From positions 2,418,001 through 2,482,000 of the forward strand of contig NZ_CP043042.1 of assembly GCF_008122265.1 (NCBI RefSeq): a DNA stretch of 64,000 bases. Direction: 5' to 3'. Source of the stretch: Marinobacter fonticola (GTDB lineage Bacteria > Pseudomonadota > Gammaproteobacteria > Pseudomonadales > Oleiphilaceae). The stretch's first letter is position 1, and every line of letters begins with the position of its first letter. Below, piece after piece: positions 52,136 to 61,141 of the stretch. The notes under the pieces were generated by a model. That model was not told the origin of the DNA and made no database searches. It saw only the letters and a list, made by a program, of their open reading frames with translations. Made by a program: the position numbers and the translations under genes.

Positions 52136-52924
52136 TTAGCCAACGTTCTGAGATAGGAACTGGAGCATCTGGTCGGTGGTAGACACCACCTTTGAGTTCA
52201 TTTCGTAGGCGCGCTGGGTGGTGATCATGTTCACCAGTTCTTCCACCACCTCGACGTTGGACGATTCAGTCATGCCCTGCTCGATGGTGCCGAGACCGCC
52301 AATACCCGCTTCACCTTCCTGGGGGTCGCCACTGGAGTTGGTCTCGCGGAACAGGTTGTTACCGACGGCCATCAGGCCCTGCGGGTTGACGAAGTCCACC
52401 AGCGTCACTTCACCGAGCTGCACCGGAGCGGCCTGATTTTCGATGACGGCAGAGACCGTGCCGTCGGTTCCGATGGTGATGCTGGTGGTGTTCTCCGGCA
52501 CGTTGATATTCGGCTCCAGCGGATAACCGTTGGCGTTGACAACGTCACCGTCCGCGTTGAGCTGGAACTGCCCGTCCCGGGTGTAGGCGATCTCGCCATC
52601 CGGCAGCAATACCTGGAAGAAACCGCGGCCGTTGACCGCCATATCCAGCGGCTGCTCGGTCACCTGCAGGTTGCCCTGGGTGAACTGCTTGGCGGTGCCC
52701 ACCACACGCACACCGGTACCGAGCTGCAGACCTGAGGGCAACTCGGAATTTTCGGTGGACATGCCGCCTGGCTGACGGTTGATCTGGTACAACAGGTCCT
52801 GGAAAACGGCACGGTCTCGTTTAAAGCCCGTCGTGTTCACGTTGGCCAGGTTGTTGGAAATGGTGGACATGTTGGTGTCCTGCGCACTCAAACCTGTTTT
52901 GCTGACCCAAAGTGCTGGATGCAT
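52136..52924 (-). CDS. flgG: Distal rod protein FlgG
   Basis: 262 aa, usual length. N-terminal ALWVSKTGLSAQDTNMSTISNNLANVNTTGFKRDR and C-terminal VNMITTQRAYEMNSKVVSTTDQMLQ helices are those of axial rod proteins (motif parts given only). AGGAG precedes ATG 52924. The 83-nt gap from flgF contains a nested inverted repeat (GATCG/CGATC and GCGGC/GCCGC). Confidence 0.95.
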   Translation of the reverse strand: MHPALWVSKTGLSAQDTNMSTISNNLANVNTTGFKRDRAVFQDLLYQINRQPGGMSTENSELPSGLQLGTGVRVVGTAKQFTQGNLQVTEQPLDMAVNGRGFFQVLLPDGEIAYTRDGQFQLNADGDVVNANGYPLEPNINVPENTTSITIGTDGTVSAVIENQAAPVQLGEVTLVDFVNPQGLMAVGNNLFRETNSSGDPQEGEAGIGGLGTIEQGMTESSNVEVVEELVNMITTQRAYEMNSKVVSTTDQMLQFLSQNVG

Positions 52925-53007
52925 TGTTTGTCTCCTGCATGGAATCGATCGTCGAAGCGGCGAATTGTTGCCGCCGTCCGATCATTCTCTCCGGCTAAAT
53001 CCGGCTA

Positions 53008-53763
53008 TTAACCAAGGTTCTGCAACAGCCGTGCCGTCGCATCGGAATTACTTTTCGCGGTTTGCATGACCTTCACCTGCATCTCGTACTGCCGTGCAAG
53101 CTCAAGGTTGGAAATCATTTCCTCCACCGCGTTGACGTTGGACGCTTCGAGAAACCCGGACTGCAACCGTACGCTCGCATCCAGTGGTTCGGCACCGTCG
53201 ATGGCCTGATCCGGCTTGCGGCGGACAAAACCGTCGGTTCCTTTCATCAGCGCATCCTGGGGCGGATTCACCAGCTTCAGGCGATCCACTTCCACCAATT
53301 GATCTGGCGGTCCACCTACGGGCACGATCGAGACAGTGCCGTCCTGGCCGATCACCAGGCTGTCGTATGGCGGTAACGCAACCGGGCCGCCGTTTCCGAG
53401 AACGGGCTCACCGGTTGCGGTACGCAACATGCCGTTGACGTCGACGTTCAAACTGCCTGAGCGGGTCAATACTTCTTCCCCCGTCTGCGCCTGAACGGAC
53501 AGCCAGCCTTCCCCGCCGATGGCAACATCAAGCGCTCGGCCGGTTTCCATCATGGCGCCGGCAGAAAGATCGGTGCCCGGGCGCTCGGTCATGGCGTAGG
53601 CGCGCGTCGGGAAGTGCTCGCCGAAGACCGGCATGCTGCGGGCCTGGGCGAAGTCCCGTTTAAAGCCTGTGGTATTAACGTTCGCCAGGTTATTGGCATG
53701 CGCCTGCTGCGCCAGCATGGTTTGCTTGGCGCCGGACATACCGATAAAGATGGATTTATCCAT
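53008..53763 (-). CDS. flgF: Proximal rod protein FlgF
   Basis: 251 aa. Begins MDKSIFIGMSGAKQTM and HANNLANVNTTGFKRD; ends with the rod/hook helix EEMISNLELARQYEMQVK. First gene of a separate operon: a sigma54 promoter at 53803-53820 precedes it, and flgE upstream is followed by a hairpin. AGGAG lies before ATG 53763. Confidence 0.95.
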   Translation of the reverse strand: MDKSIFIGMSGAKQTMLAQQAHANNLANVNTTGFKRDFAQARSMPVFGEHFPTRAYAMTERPGTDLSAGAMMETGRALDVAIGGEGWLSVQAQTGEEVLTRSGSLNVDVNGMLRTATGEPVLGNGGPVALPPYDSLVIGQDGTVSIVPVGGPPDQLVEVDRLKLVNPPQDALMKGTDGFVRRKPDQAIDGAEPLDASVRLQSGFLEASNVNAVEEMISNLELARQYEMQVKVMQTAKSNSDATARLLQNLG

Positions 53764-53802
53764 GGGAAAACTCCTGCCGGATTTTTGACTCTTGGTAGAG
53801 TT

Positions 53803-53820
53803 AAAGCAGAAGTCGTGCCA
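53803..53820 (-). promoter_or_regulatory. Sigma54 promoter of flgFGHIJKL
   Basis: On the minus strand TGGCACGACTTCTGCTTT has -24 GG and -12 GC with exactly 10 nt between, and differs from the TGGCACG-N4-TTGCW consensus at one position. It lies 40 nt before the flgF ATG. Confidence 0.88.
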
Positions 53821-53836
53821 GAAAATCGAAAAGCAG

Positions 53837-53870
53837 CAACAGCCGTGAGTTCAGAGGCTCACGGCTGTTG
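53837..53870 (-). terminator. 13-bp hairpin after flgE
   Basis: CAACAGCCGTGAG and its perfect complement with an 8-nt loop, 13 nt beyond the flgE stop. The run after it is CTGCTTTTCG, so it is a weak or imperfect terminator; it could stabilise the flgBCDE transcript 3' end. Confidence 0.65.
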
Positions 53871-53882
53871 TGGAAGGCAGGT

Positions 53883-55826
53883 TTAGCGGAGGTTGATAAT
53901 CGTCTGGGTGACGGAATCCGAAGTTTCGATGGTCTTGGCGTTGGCCTGGTAGTTACGCTGGGCGATGATCAGGTTCACCAGTTCCGCCGAAAGATCGACG
54001 TTGGACTCTTCCACCGAACTCGCCTTGATCGACCCCAAAGTACCCGTATCCGGTGCCCCAATGATCGGCTGTCCGGACTCGAAGGTTTCTACCCACGAGG
54101 TATCCCCCGTCGGTGAAAGGCCATCGGTGTTATTGAATGCCGCCAGAGCCACCTGCCCCAAGGACTTGGACTGTCCATTGGTGTAACGGGCAAAGATCAC
54201 CCCCTGATCGGAGACATCCAGCCCGGACAAACGCCCGGTAGAGTAACCGTTCTGCTGCTGGTCATTGACCCCGAAGGATGCCCCGTATTGCGTAGCGTCC
54301 CCCAGGTTCAAGACAAAGGCCGAACTCGTGGGCGGCTCCGGAATGGGGCTCACGACGTTACCCGGGTTGATAGGCGGACCATCGGCGCCATTGGGATCGC
54401 CCGCGGCATTTTTCGGTACCCAGTCGGTTACGATAATCTCGCCATTGGTGTTGCCATTGATCGACTCCAGGGAACCGTCCTGGTTAAAGAGAGCGGTGTA
54501 AGGCGACTGGTCAGTGCCCGCAACCATTTCACCGTCGATTTGCAGATAAACAGACCATTGGCTTTGCCCCACCCCGTTTCCAGGGGATTGGTCTTTGACA
54601 AAGAATTGCGTCAACTCATGCGAGTTGCCCAAGCTATCGTAAATGGTCGTAGACGTAGCGTGATTATACGTGCGCTGGTCGATCGGGTTGAAGGCGTTGG
54701 TGACGCTTGGATTGGCAGCGCCATTGTTAAAGTAGGCCACGATATCGGAGCCCGCATCGGGCGAGGTAGCGCTGTTGATGCTGTCGTCGGCCGACAGGCT
54801 CATCAGGAAACCATCGGTTGCAACGGAGCCGCTATCGCCGGAAGCAACGCTGTCAAACGACGTGCTCAGATGCTGACCGCGGCTATCACGTAAAACCAGA
54901 TTACCACCGTCCACCTCAGCACTGACGGAAGACAAGCCAGGCGCGGCCGTAATCGCGGCGGCAAGATTTTCTAAAGAGGCAGGCGACCCCACATCGCCGC
55001 TGTCGAATGTGACATCGGAAGCACCGGCAACCGAGACGCTAAACTGAAAATCGGGTTGACCCAAAGCATTGTTCAACTGGGTCAGATTCGCCCCGCTAAT
55101 ACGCTGCTCGGTGCGTGCCGACGCATTAATACCTTCGATACCGTTTAATAACTCGGCCAGGTAATCTGCACCCTGTCCAGGCGTCAGTGCCGTAGGCAAG
55201 GTTTGGGACTGCGTAGTGCCATCCTGATAAGTAAGAGTAAAAGATTCTCCAAGGATAGCGCTGGTCTCTGCGGCAGAGGGGTTAGACCCCTCTCCCCCGA
55301 TCAGGAAGGCAACCCGGTTTTCGAGTACGGTCTGCCTTGAGTCCAGATTGACGTCGGTCTGCAAATTAGTCGTCCGCCGCGGCGCCAGGTTAGCCGTTTC
55401 AATCTGCAGATCCCCACGCACGCCTGAAAGGTTGCCATCGCCATCCGCGGTGTAGCCCTGAACGCGCATGCTTTGGTTATTAACCACATACCCGTCTTTA
55501 TCGATACTGAACTGGCCTGCACGCGAGTATCGAATTTCGCCGCCGTTGTTCAGCATAAAAAAGCCATCGCCACTAATAGCCATGTCCAGGCCATTATCCG
55601 TAAAGCTGATATTGCCCTGGCCAAATGACTGCTTAACGTCCTGAACATTCACCCCATCGCCGATGGGCGCCGAACCCGACGACAAAAAACCGTTGGCATA
55701 AAGGTCGCCGAACTGGACGCGGCTCTCCTTGAAACCCACCGTGCTGGCATTGGCAATGTTGTTGCCAGTGACATCCAGGTCAGCAGACGCGGCTCGAAGG
55801 CCACTAAGACCGATATTGAACGCCAT
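53883..55826 (-). CDS. flgE: Flagellar hook protein FlgE
   Basis: 647 aa hook subunit. N-terminal GLSGLRAASADLDVTGNNIANASTVGFKES and C-terminal AELVNLIIAQRNYQANAKTIETSD helices are conserved; the middle holds repeated flagellin-hook domains (large: E. coli FlgE is 402 aa). Preceded by flgD by 21 nt and followed by the hairpin at 53837. Confidence 0.94.
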   Translation of the reverse strand: MAFNIGLSGLRAASADLDVTGNNIANASTVGFKESRVQFGDLYANGFLSSGSAPIGDGVNVQDVKQSFGQGNISFTDNGLDMAISGDGFFMLNNGGEIRYSRAGQFSIDKDGYVVNNQSMRVQGYTADGDGNLSGVRGDLQIETANLAPRRTTNLQTDVNLDSRQTVLENRVAFLIGGEGSNPSAAETSAILGESFTLTYQDGTTQSQTLPTALTPGQGADYLAELLNGIEGINASARTEQRISGANLTQLNNALGQPDFQFSVSVAGASDVTFDSGDVGSPASLENLAAAITAAPGLSSVSAEVDGGNLVLRDSRGQHLSTSFDSVASGDSGSVATDGFLMSLSADDSINSATSPDAGSDIVAYFNNGAANPSVTNAFNPIDQRTYNHATSTTIYDSLGNSHELTQFFVKDQSPGNGVGQSQWSVYLQIDGEMVAGTDQSPYTALFNQDGSLESINGNTNGEIIVTDWVPKNAAGDPNGADGPPINPGNVVSPIPEPPTSSAFVLNLGDATQYGASFGVNDQQQNGYSTGRLSGLDVSDQGVIFARYTNGQSKSLGQVALAAFNNTDGLSPTGDTSWVETFESGQPIIGAPDTGTLGSIKASSVEESNVDLSAELVNLIIAQRNYQANAKTIETSDSVTQTIINLR

Positions 55827-55847
55827 ACTTCACCTCACTAAAAACTG

Positions 55848-56522
55848 TTAGTTAATCTGCCGCACATCGGACAGGGCGATCGAGCCCATACCTGCGAGGT
55901 TCAGGGTTACGCTGCCTGCGGTACCCAAGGAAACACTGTCCACATTGGCGCTGACCATCGTGCCGAGCTGCTCCGTGCTGCCGTTGTAGCTGCCACTGGC
56001 TTTGACCATATACGCGCCCTCCGGCAGATCATTGCCGCTACTGTCTTTACCATCCCAAGTAAACGACGTCTGACCGGCCTGGGCCGCGCCAAGGTCAATC
56101 TGGCGCACCAGTTCACCGGAAGAATTCATCACGTCGACACGCAGGCTCGATGTGGTTGCCGGTACACCGATTACGCCCTCAACTTCCCGGGAGGCCCCGA
56201 GAATGCCGGTCTGGGACGGCACTAGCACCGTGCGGCCGACCATTGCCGACGCCTGCAGCGCCTGAGTGGAGCGAAACTGACCGACGACGTCCTGCACGCT
56301 GCCGGACAATCCCTGCATCTCTTCCAGCGAGCTGAACTGGGCAAGCTGCGCAATGAAATCGCCGTTGTCTTGCGGCTCCAGCGGATTTTGATTCTTCAAT
56401 TGAGCAATCATGAGCTCCATGAACTCATTTTTGCCCAACTCATCGGAGGCGCCGGCCGAACTGCTTTGCGTCTGATACTGACTCAGTACATCAGCGGCGG
56501 CGGTATTATTTATCGCGCTCAT
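55848..56522 (-). CDS. flgD: Hook-cap/scaffold protein FlgD
   Basis: 224 aa. N-terminal FMELMIAQLKNQNPLEPQDN-type segment and QLAQFSSLEEMQG are FlgD hallmarks, followed by a Tudor-like and an Ig/FlgD domain (SFTWDGKDSSGNDLPEGAY). It caps the growing hook. GGAG precedes ATG 56522; 22 nt separate it from flgC. Confidence 0.95.
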   Translation of the reverse strand: MSAINNTAAADVLSQYQTQSSSAGASDELGKNEFMELMIAQLKNQNPLEPQDNGDFIAQLAQFSSLEEMQGLSGSVQDVVGQFRSTQALQASAMVGRTVLVPSQTGILGASREVEGVIGVPATTSSLRVDVMNSSGELVRQIDLGAAQAGQTSFTWDGKDSSGNDLPEGAYMVKASGSYNGSTEQLGTMVSANVDSVSLGTAGSVTLNLAGMGSIALSDVRQIN

Positions 56523-56544
56523 GGGTTACTCCTTACTGAGCCGG

Positions 56545-56994
56545 CTACGACTGGCCGAGGGTGAGGATGCGCTGCATCATCGACTTGGCGGTGTTCATCA
56601 CGTCGACGTTCATTTCAAAGCTGCGGGAAGAGGACATCATGTCCGCCATTTCCTCGACCACGTTGACGTTCGGGTAATACACGTAGCCGTCTTCGTTCGC
56701 GGCCGGGTGATTCGGCTCGTAGCGCATCTGTAGCTGCGCATCGCTTTCAACCACGCCATCAACCTGGACACCGGCGGAGGCGGCGCCTTCAGGCCCCCAG
56801 CCGGAACCGAACCCGTCCTGATTCATCATGTTTTGCTGAATGGCGGAAAATACCGGCTTGCGCGCACGATAGGCTTCATCGGTGCTGGAACTGGCGGTTT
56901 CCGCGTTGGCAATGTTCGAAGCGGTGGTATTCAGCCGCAGGGACTGGGCGGTCATGCCGGAGCCTGCGATATCAAAAATGTTGCCGAGTGACAT
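56545..56994 (-). CDS. flgC: Proximal rod protein FlgC
   Basis: 149 aa. SLGNIFDIAGSGMTAQSLRL and NIANAETASS at the N-terminus, and PNVNVVEEMADMMSSSRSFE at the C-terminus, are the conserved rod segments. GAGG lies upstream of ATG 56994. 27 nt after flgB. Confidence 0.95.
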   Translation of the reverse strand: MSLGNIFDIAGSGMTAQSLRLNTTASNIANAETASSSTDEAYRARKPVFSAIQQNMMNQDGFGSGWGPEGAASAGVQVDGVVESDAQLQMRYEPNHPAANEDGYVYYPNVNVVEEMADMMSSSRSFEMNVDVMNTAKSMMQRILTLGQS

Positions 56995-57021
56995 GGTATT
57001 GATCCTCTACCTGCGAAACCG

Positions 57022-57423
57022 TTACTGGCCGGTAATGGCCTTGGTCAGGCCGGTAAACTTGCTGTTCAGAAACTGGAAACTGGCCTGAAAATCCATCGAG
57101 TTGCGCATGAACGTGGCTTGCTCCTGTTGGGCATCCACGGTGTTGCCGTCCAGCGAAGGCTGGTGTGGATTCCGGTATAGTAGCGCTGCCCGTTCGGTCA
57201 TGGCCGCTCCCGTGTCGATATGGCCGTCGTTGGTTCGGGTCATCGATAGCCCTTGGGACGTCGCCTCGGCGGCGCCCAGGGCGGCACGAAAATCGATATC
57301 CCGTGCCTTGAACCCCGGCGTGTCCGCGTTCGCCAGGTTGTTGGCCAAAACCTCAGCTCTTTGAATCCGGAGATTCACCGCTCGCTCATGCACACCCAAA
57401 GCGTTGTTGAAATTGATGGCCAT
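57022..57423 (-). CDS. flgB: Proximal rod protein FlgB
   Basis: 133 aa, the typical length. ANNLANADTPGFKARDIDF is the family signature. ATG 57423 (MAINFNNALGVHER) has GGAG at 8 nt, rather than an in-frame 57453. First gene of the flgBCDE operon under the sigma54 promoter at 57485-57502. The genes usually found upstream in Pseudomonas (flgA, flgM, cheV, cheR) are not here; the neighbour is a nitroreductase. Confidence 0.95.
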   Translation of the reverse strand: MAINFNNALGVHERAVNLRIQRAEVLANNLANADTPGFKARDIDFRAALGAAEATSQGLSMTRTNDGHIDTGAAMTERAALLYRNPHQPSLDGNTVDAQQEQATFMRNSMDFQASFQFLNSKFTGLTKAITGQ

Positions 57424-57484
57424 ACCGTTTCTCCGCGGAGTTGCCCAAAACAAAAAGTTGCCGAAAATCGACTTTGATGAATCT

Positions 57485-57502
57485 AAAGCAATTGGGATGC
57501 CA
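57485..57502 (-). promoter_or_regulatory. Sigma54 promoter of flgBCDE
   Basis: TGGCATCCCAATTGCTTT on the minus strand: -24 GG and -12 GC separated by 10 nt, with TTGCTT at the -12 box. 62 nt before the flgB ATG. In Pseudomonas and Vibrio, class III rod and hook genes use RpoN with FleR/FlrC, consistent with this. Confidence 0.9.
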
Positions 57503-57621
57503 GATTGGCTAAAAGCGGGTGAAGGCGAGGCTGGAGCGGAAACTTTCTAGTTCTGGGATGCAAGCGGGGAAGCAAAGCGGCAAGAGCTTTCCCCCTGCCG
57601 GCTGGATGCAGTATTAATGCC

Positions 57622-58182
57622 TCAATCGTTGGGCCACCGCGAAACGAAACTCTTTGTTTCGGCCGGAGCGACGGACGGTTTATTGACGATTGGCGTACCA
57701 ACGTAGAGAAAGCCGGTAATCGTTTCGTTTGCGGCCAGGCCGAGCCCTTCTCTCACCGCTGAATGGTAGGCGACCGGCCCGGTACGCCACATTCCCGAAT
57801 ATCCGCGAGCCTCCAGGGCAAGTAAAAGGAAAGCCATGCCACACCCGGTAGACAGCGATTCCTCGATTTCGGGGACCTTGGGATGCTTCTGATGGCGCGT
57901 AATACCGACAATCATCATGGGTGCCCGATGAGGCATTTGACGCAGTTTCTGAACCTTGGGGGCCAACGGATCATCCGGATCGGCCGCCGCCGCAAATACG
58001 TCGCCCAAAGCCTCCAAGCCGTCACCCTCGATAATCAGGTAGCGCCAGGGACGAAGGAGCGCATGGTCAGGCGCCCTGGCGGCGCAGGCAAAAGCCTCTT
58101 CCAGAACCGAGGCATCCGGTGCGGGTTCCGCCAGTCTTGGTTCGGACGAGCGGTTCAAAATCGAATTAACAAGCTCACTCAT
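57622..58182 (-). CDS. Nitroreductase family protein (YdjA-like)
   Basis: 186 aa, a short FMN nitroreductase of the YdjA type. SSEPRLAEPAPDASVLEEAF with ARAPDHALLRPWRYLII is the FMN-binding N-terminus, and GCGMAFLLLALEARGYSGMWRTG the core. ATG 58182 has AGGAAC upstream; a longer start at 58251 lacks a site. Substrate unknown. Divergent from the Mpo1-like gene. Confidence 0.9.
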   Translation of the reverse strand: MSELVNSILNRSSEPRLAEPAPDASVLEEAFACAARAPDHALLRPWRYLIIEGDGLEALGDVFAAAADPDDPLAPKVQKLRQMPHRAPMMIVGITRHQKHPKVPEIEESLSTGCGMAFLLLALEARGYSGMWRTGPVAYHSAVREGLGLAANETITGFLYVGTPIVNKPSVAPAETKSFVSRWPND

Positions 58183-58459
58183 ATAAGTTCCTGGTTTGTC
58201 AGGGGCCTGGTTTGACAAGGAAATATAAAACCAGATCGACGCAGATCGCACTATAATTGAGCCACTTCGGTATTACTGCTAACCTTGAGGCATACGTAGA
58301 AGTGCCTAATTTTTGGCGTCCAAAGCGGGTTTCAACGATAGCCGCGAAAGGCTCAGCCAAGGATGAGGTCCAGGACGCAGCAATGCCGTTTTTCCCTGGC
58401 TACCGGGGCACATGATTAATGCTTTGAAGACTATAACAAGAAGTTACCGGCGGAAAGTC

Positions 58460-58774
58460 ATGACCCAAGAAGATCGTGAATTCAAAAGCTTTTCCGAGTT
58501 TTACCCCTATTACCTGGAAGAACACAGCAATCCTACCTGCCGCCGCCTACACTACTTGGGCAGCATGCTGGTCATCGCAGTACTGCTTTACACTATGGCC
58601 ACTACGCAATGGATCTACCTGCTTCTGTTGCCGGTCATCGGCTACGGCTTTGCCTGGCTGGGACACTTCTTTTTCGAGAAGAACCGGCCAGCCACATTCA
58701 AATACCCGCTATACAGTCTCCTGGGCGATTGGGTCATGCTCAAGGACATGCTGACGGGCCGAATCCGGTTCTGA
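58460..58774 (+). CDS. DUF962/Mpo1-like membrane protein
   Basis: 104 aa with two to three hydrophobic segments. HSNPTCRRLHYLGS and the later GHFFFEKNRPATFKYPLYSLLGD match the Mpo1-like family; yeast Mpo1 is an iron-dependent dioxygenase in phytosphingosine alpha-oxidation, and the His residues here (HSNP, LHYLGS, GHFF) could bind iron. ATG 58460 has GGAAAG upstream. Stop is 1 nt before the cyclase start, so the two are coupled. Function in bacteria is not known. Confidence 0.85.
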   Translation: MTQEDREFKSFSEFYPYYLEEHSNPTCRRLHYLGSMLVIAVLLYTMATTQWIYLLLLPVIGYGFAWLGHFFFEKNRPATFKYPLYSLLGDWVMLKDMLTGRIRF

Positions 58775-58775
58775 A

Positions 58776-60194
58776 ATGATGAATGCACCGCTGGCGAGTG
58801 GCAAATCCCTGTTGCTGGACCCCCAGAGCAAACCCGTCGTCATTCCGCCGATGCCCGACTACAACGGTCGAGTACTGGCTTATGTGGGTGCAGCGGCCAT
58901 TATTTTCACCGGCCTGCACACCGGCTTATTTGCTGCGTGGCTGATCTGGTTAATTCCCGCCGCCCTGCTCTGGCCGCACGCGGTTCATTTTATGACCCGG
59001 CGGACGTTTCTGCGGCAATCCCCCCGTATCCGCCACAAGATGCTGTTGCTCGATTGTGCCGTTGGCGGCGCGTTTGTGGGCACCATAGGCCTGATTGCCA
59101 TCCCCGCTTTGTCCGTGACGATGATGCTCATGTTCAGTTGCATGCTGGTGGGCGGCATGCGTCAGTGGCTGTTCGGGATTCTTTGGCTCGTCATCGGCGC
59201 ATTGCTTGGCGTGGGATTAAATGGTCTTGCACCCTCGCTTCAGGCGCCTTTGCTGTTGAGCCTCGTCGCTCTGCTTTGTACCGGACTGTACATCTGCATA
59301 ACCGCCTTTTACGCCCATCAACAGGCGCGGGCGCTGATGACCGCCAAGTCCCAGATCCAATATCAGCGCGAGCAATCCATCGCCCTCTCCCACAAACTGT
59401 CTAAATACCTTTCGCCCCAGGTGTGGCAATCGATCTTTACCGGCGAGCGGGATGTAAGGTTGGAAACCCAGCGTAAGAAATTATCCATCTTCTTCTCGGA
59501 TATCAAAGGCTTTACTCAGCTTTCCGAGGAAATGGAGCCCGAAGCCCTGACCGAGTTGCTCAATCACTACTTCAACGAAATGTCTCAGGTCGCGCTTAAA
59601 TACGGCGGTACCATCGACAAGTTCGTGGGCGACTCGATCATGATCTTCTTTGGCGATCCCACCAGCAGAGGACCCCGGGAGGACGCCCTGGCCTGTGTCT
59701 CGATGGCGATCGATATGCGCAAGCACATGAAGATCATGCGCCAGAAATGGCGTAGCCAAGGCATCAAGACACCACTGGAAATTCGTATGGGCATCAGCGC
59801 CGGCTATACCACGGTCGGCAACTTCGGCGCTGAAAACCGAATGGATTACACGATCATCGGCAAAGAAGTGAACTTGGCGAGCCGACTTGAGTCCCTGGCC
59901 GATCCCGGAGAAATTCTGATTTCCTACGAGACCTTCTCGCTGATCAAGGACAAGATTATGTGCCGGGACAAAGGGGAAATTACGGTGAAAGGTTTTGGCC
60001 GCCCGGTCCCTATCTACGAGGTCATCGACTTCCGCCGGGATCTGGGCGCCGAACGCAGCTTCCTCGAGCACGAACACGCCGGCTTCGCGATGTACCTGGA
60101 TTCGGACAAAGTTAGGGGCAACGAACGGTCCGATATCCTGCGCGCTCTGGAAGAAGCCGTCGACCGTCTACGTCAGGAGGACGACGTTCCTTAA
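58776..60194 (+). CDS. cyaB: Class III adenylate cyclase with MASE2 membrane domain (CyaB-like)
   Basis: 472 aa, about the length of P. aeruginosa CyaB. About six N-terminal membrane helices (~30-185) resemble the MASE2 sensor. The catalytic domain has metal-binding Asp in FFSDIKGFT (D242) and VGDSIMIFF (D286), the substrate-recognising Lys in TIDKFVGD (K282), and DYTIIGKEVNLASRLE with Asp at the adenine-selecting site. The product should be cAMP. Follows the Mpo1-like gene. Confidence 0.92.
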   Translation: MMNAPLASGKSLLLDPQSKPVVIPPMPDYNGRVLAYVGAAAIIFTGLHTGLFAAWLIWLIPAALLWPHAVHFMTRRTFLRQSPRIRHKMLLLDCAVGGAFVGTIGLIAIPALSVTMMLMFSCMLVGGMRQWLFGILWLVIGALLGVGLNGLAPSLQAPLLLSLVALLCTGLYICITAFYAHQQARALMTAKSQIQYQREQSIALSHKLSKYLSPQVWQSIFTGERDVRLETQRKKLSIFFSDIKGFTQLSEEMEPEALTELLNHYFNEMSQVALKYGGTIDKFVGDSIMIFFGDPTSRGPREDALACVSMAIDMRKHMKIMRQKWRSQGIKTPLEIRMGISAGYTTVGNFGAENRMDYTIIGKEVNLASRLESLADPGEILISYETFSLIKDKIMCRDKGEITVKGFGRPVPIYEVIDFRRDLGAERSFLEHEHAGFAMYLDSDKVRGNERSDILRALEEAVDRLRQEDDVP

Positions 60195-60269
60195 CGCCGG
60201 CCCTCGCGACCACGGTTCTAATCGCCATGCATTCGAGCGCATGTAGCTTGCGGGGCCGGCGGCTTCGGT

Positions 60270-61088
60270 TCACTGCCTCAATAGGCGGGGCATCGGCGGT
60301 TCATGCGGATCGGTACTGCGCCAGGGATTGATATCCAAACCGCCACGGCGCGTGTAATGAGCACTCACGGTCAGCGACTCAGGCTGGCAATAGGTCATGA
60401 GGTCGGTGAAGACAGTCTCCACACAGTGTTCGTGAAAATCCTGCTTCTGGCGGAACCCCACGACATAGTGCAAAAGCGACGCCCTGTCGATCTTCCGACC
60501 CGAATAGCGAATCAGCAAACTGCCCCAGTCCGGCTGGCCGGTCACCGGACAGTTGCTTTTCAGCAAGTGAGAACATAACGCTTCGCTGACCCTATCGCCG
60601 CCAGCGGCCAAACGCTCTGGACACGGCGTGTAGGCATCAACCTCTACCGGCTCATCGTCGATCAACTCGAAATCCTGAGGCCGGGACACGATGCTTGAGG
60701 GCGCATCCACCGAATAGATTTCCACCGACACCACCGCCCCGCATGCGCTGGATAGATCCTCGCCAATCCGCTCTTGCACCTGTTCGTGACTGGAAAAGAC
60801 TTCCTGGTTCAGCGAATTCAGGTACAGCTTGAGCGACTTGGACTCGATGATAGTCGGCGAGGCCGCCGGTACGCGGATAACGCCCCACCCGACAGCGGGC
60901 ACGCCGCTCGGACGCAACCACGACAACTCCCAGGCCTGCCACAAATCCGCACCGAACCAGGGCCAGCGGCCATCGTCTAGCCCAATCCGGCGCCGGTTAT
61001 CCTGGCGCGGTACCGGGAACAATAGCTCCGGCGCGTAACGCTCCGGATACTCGCTACTCTTGCCCAAAGGGGCGTCGTGCAGTGCCAT
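60270..61088 (-). CDS. queF: NADPH-dependent 7-cyano-7-deazaguanine reductase QueF
   Basis: 272 aa, the long (YqfF/QueF type II, E. coli-like) form with two T-fold halves. The NADPH signature ESKSLKLYLNSLNQ and the catalytic Cys in KSNCPVTGQPDWGS are intact. Reduces preQ0 to preQ1, the substrate of Tgt encoded at 43504. Convergent with cyaB. Confidence 0.95.
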   Translation of the reverse strand: MALHDAPLGKSSEYPERYAPELLFPVPRQDNRRRIGLDDGRWPWFGADLWQAWELSWLRPSGVPAVGWGVIRVPAASPTIIESKSLKLYLNSLNQEVFSSHEQVQERIGEDLSSACGAVVSVEIYSVDAPSSIVSRPQDFELIDDEPVEVDAYTPCPERLAAGGDRVSEALCSHLLKSNCPVTGQPDWGSLLIRYSGRKIDRASLLHYVVGFRQKQDFHEHCVETVFTDLMTYCQPESLTVSAHYTRRGGLDINPWRSTDPHEPPMPRLLRQ

Positions 61089-61141
61089 AGTCTTATCCTG
61101 TTCGTAGCCTTATCCTGTCCGTAGCGGATCGTCTTGTCCTG
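61089..61141. repeat. Imperfect tandem repeats before queF
   Basis: CTTATCCTGTTCGTAG and CTTATCCTGTCCGTAG, then CTTGTCCTGTCAGTGACG, are three diverged copies of a ~20-nt unit. They fill the gap between the ABC permease stop and queF. Confidence 0.55.

Noticed and set aside
57483-57701. Small gene between flgB and the nitroreductase
   Set aside because: A shadow overlapping the sigma54 promoter and the nitroreductase end, without a ribosome-binding site.
58212-58257. Sigma70 promoter from TTGACA (58212) and TATAAT (58252)
   Set aside because: The spacing is 34 nt, far too long for one promoter.
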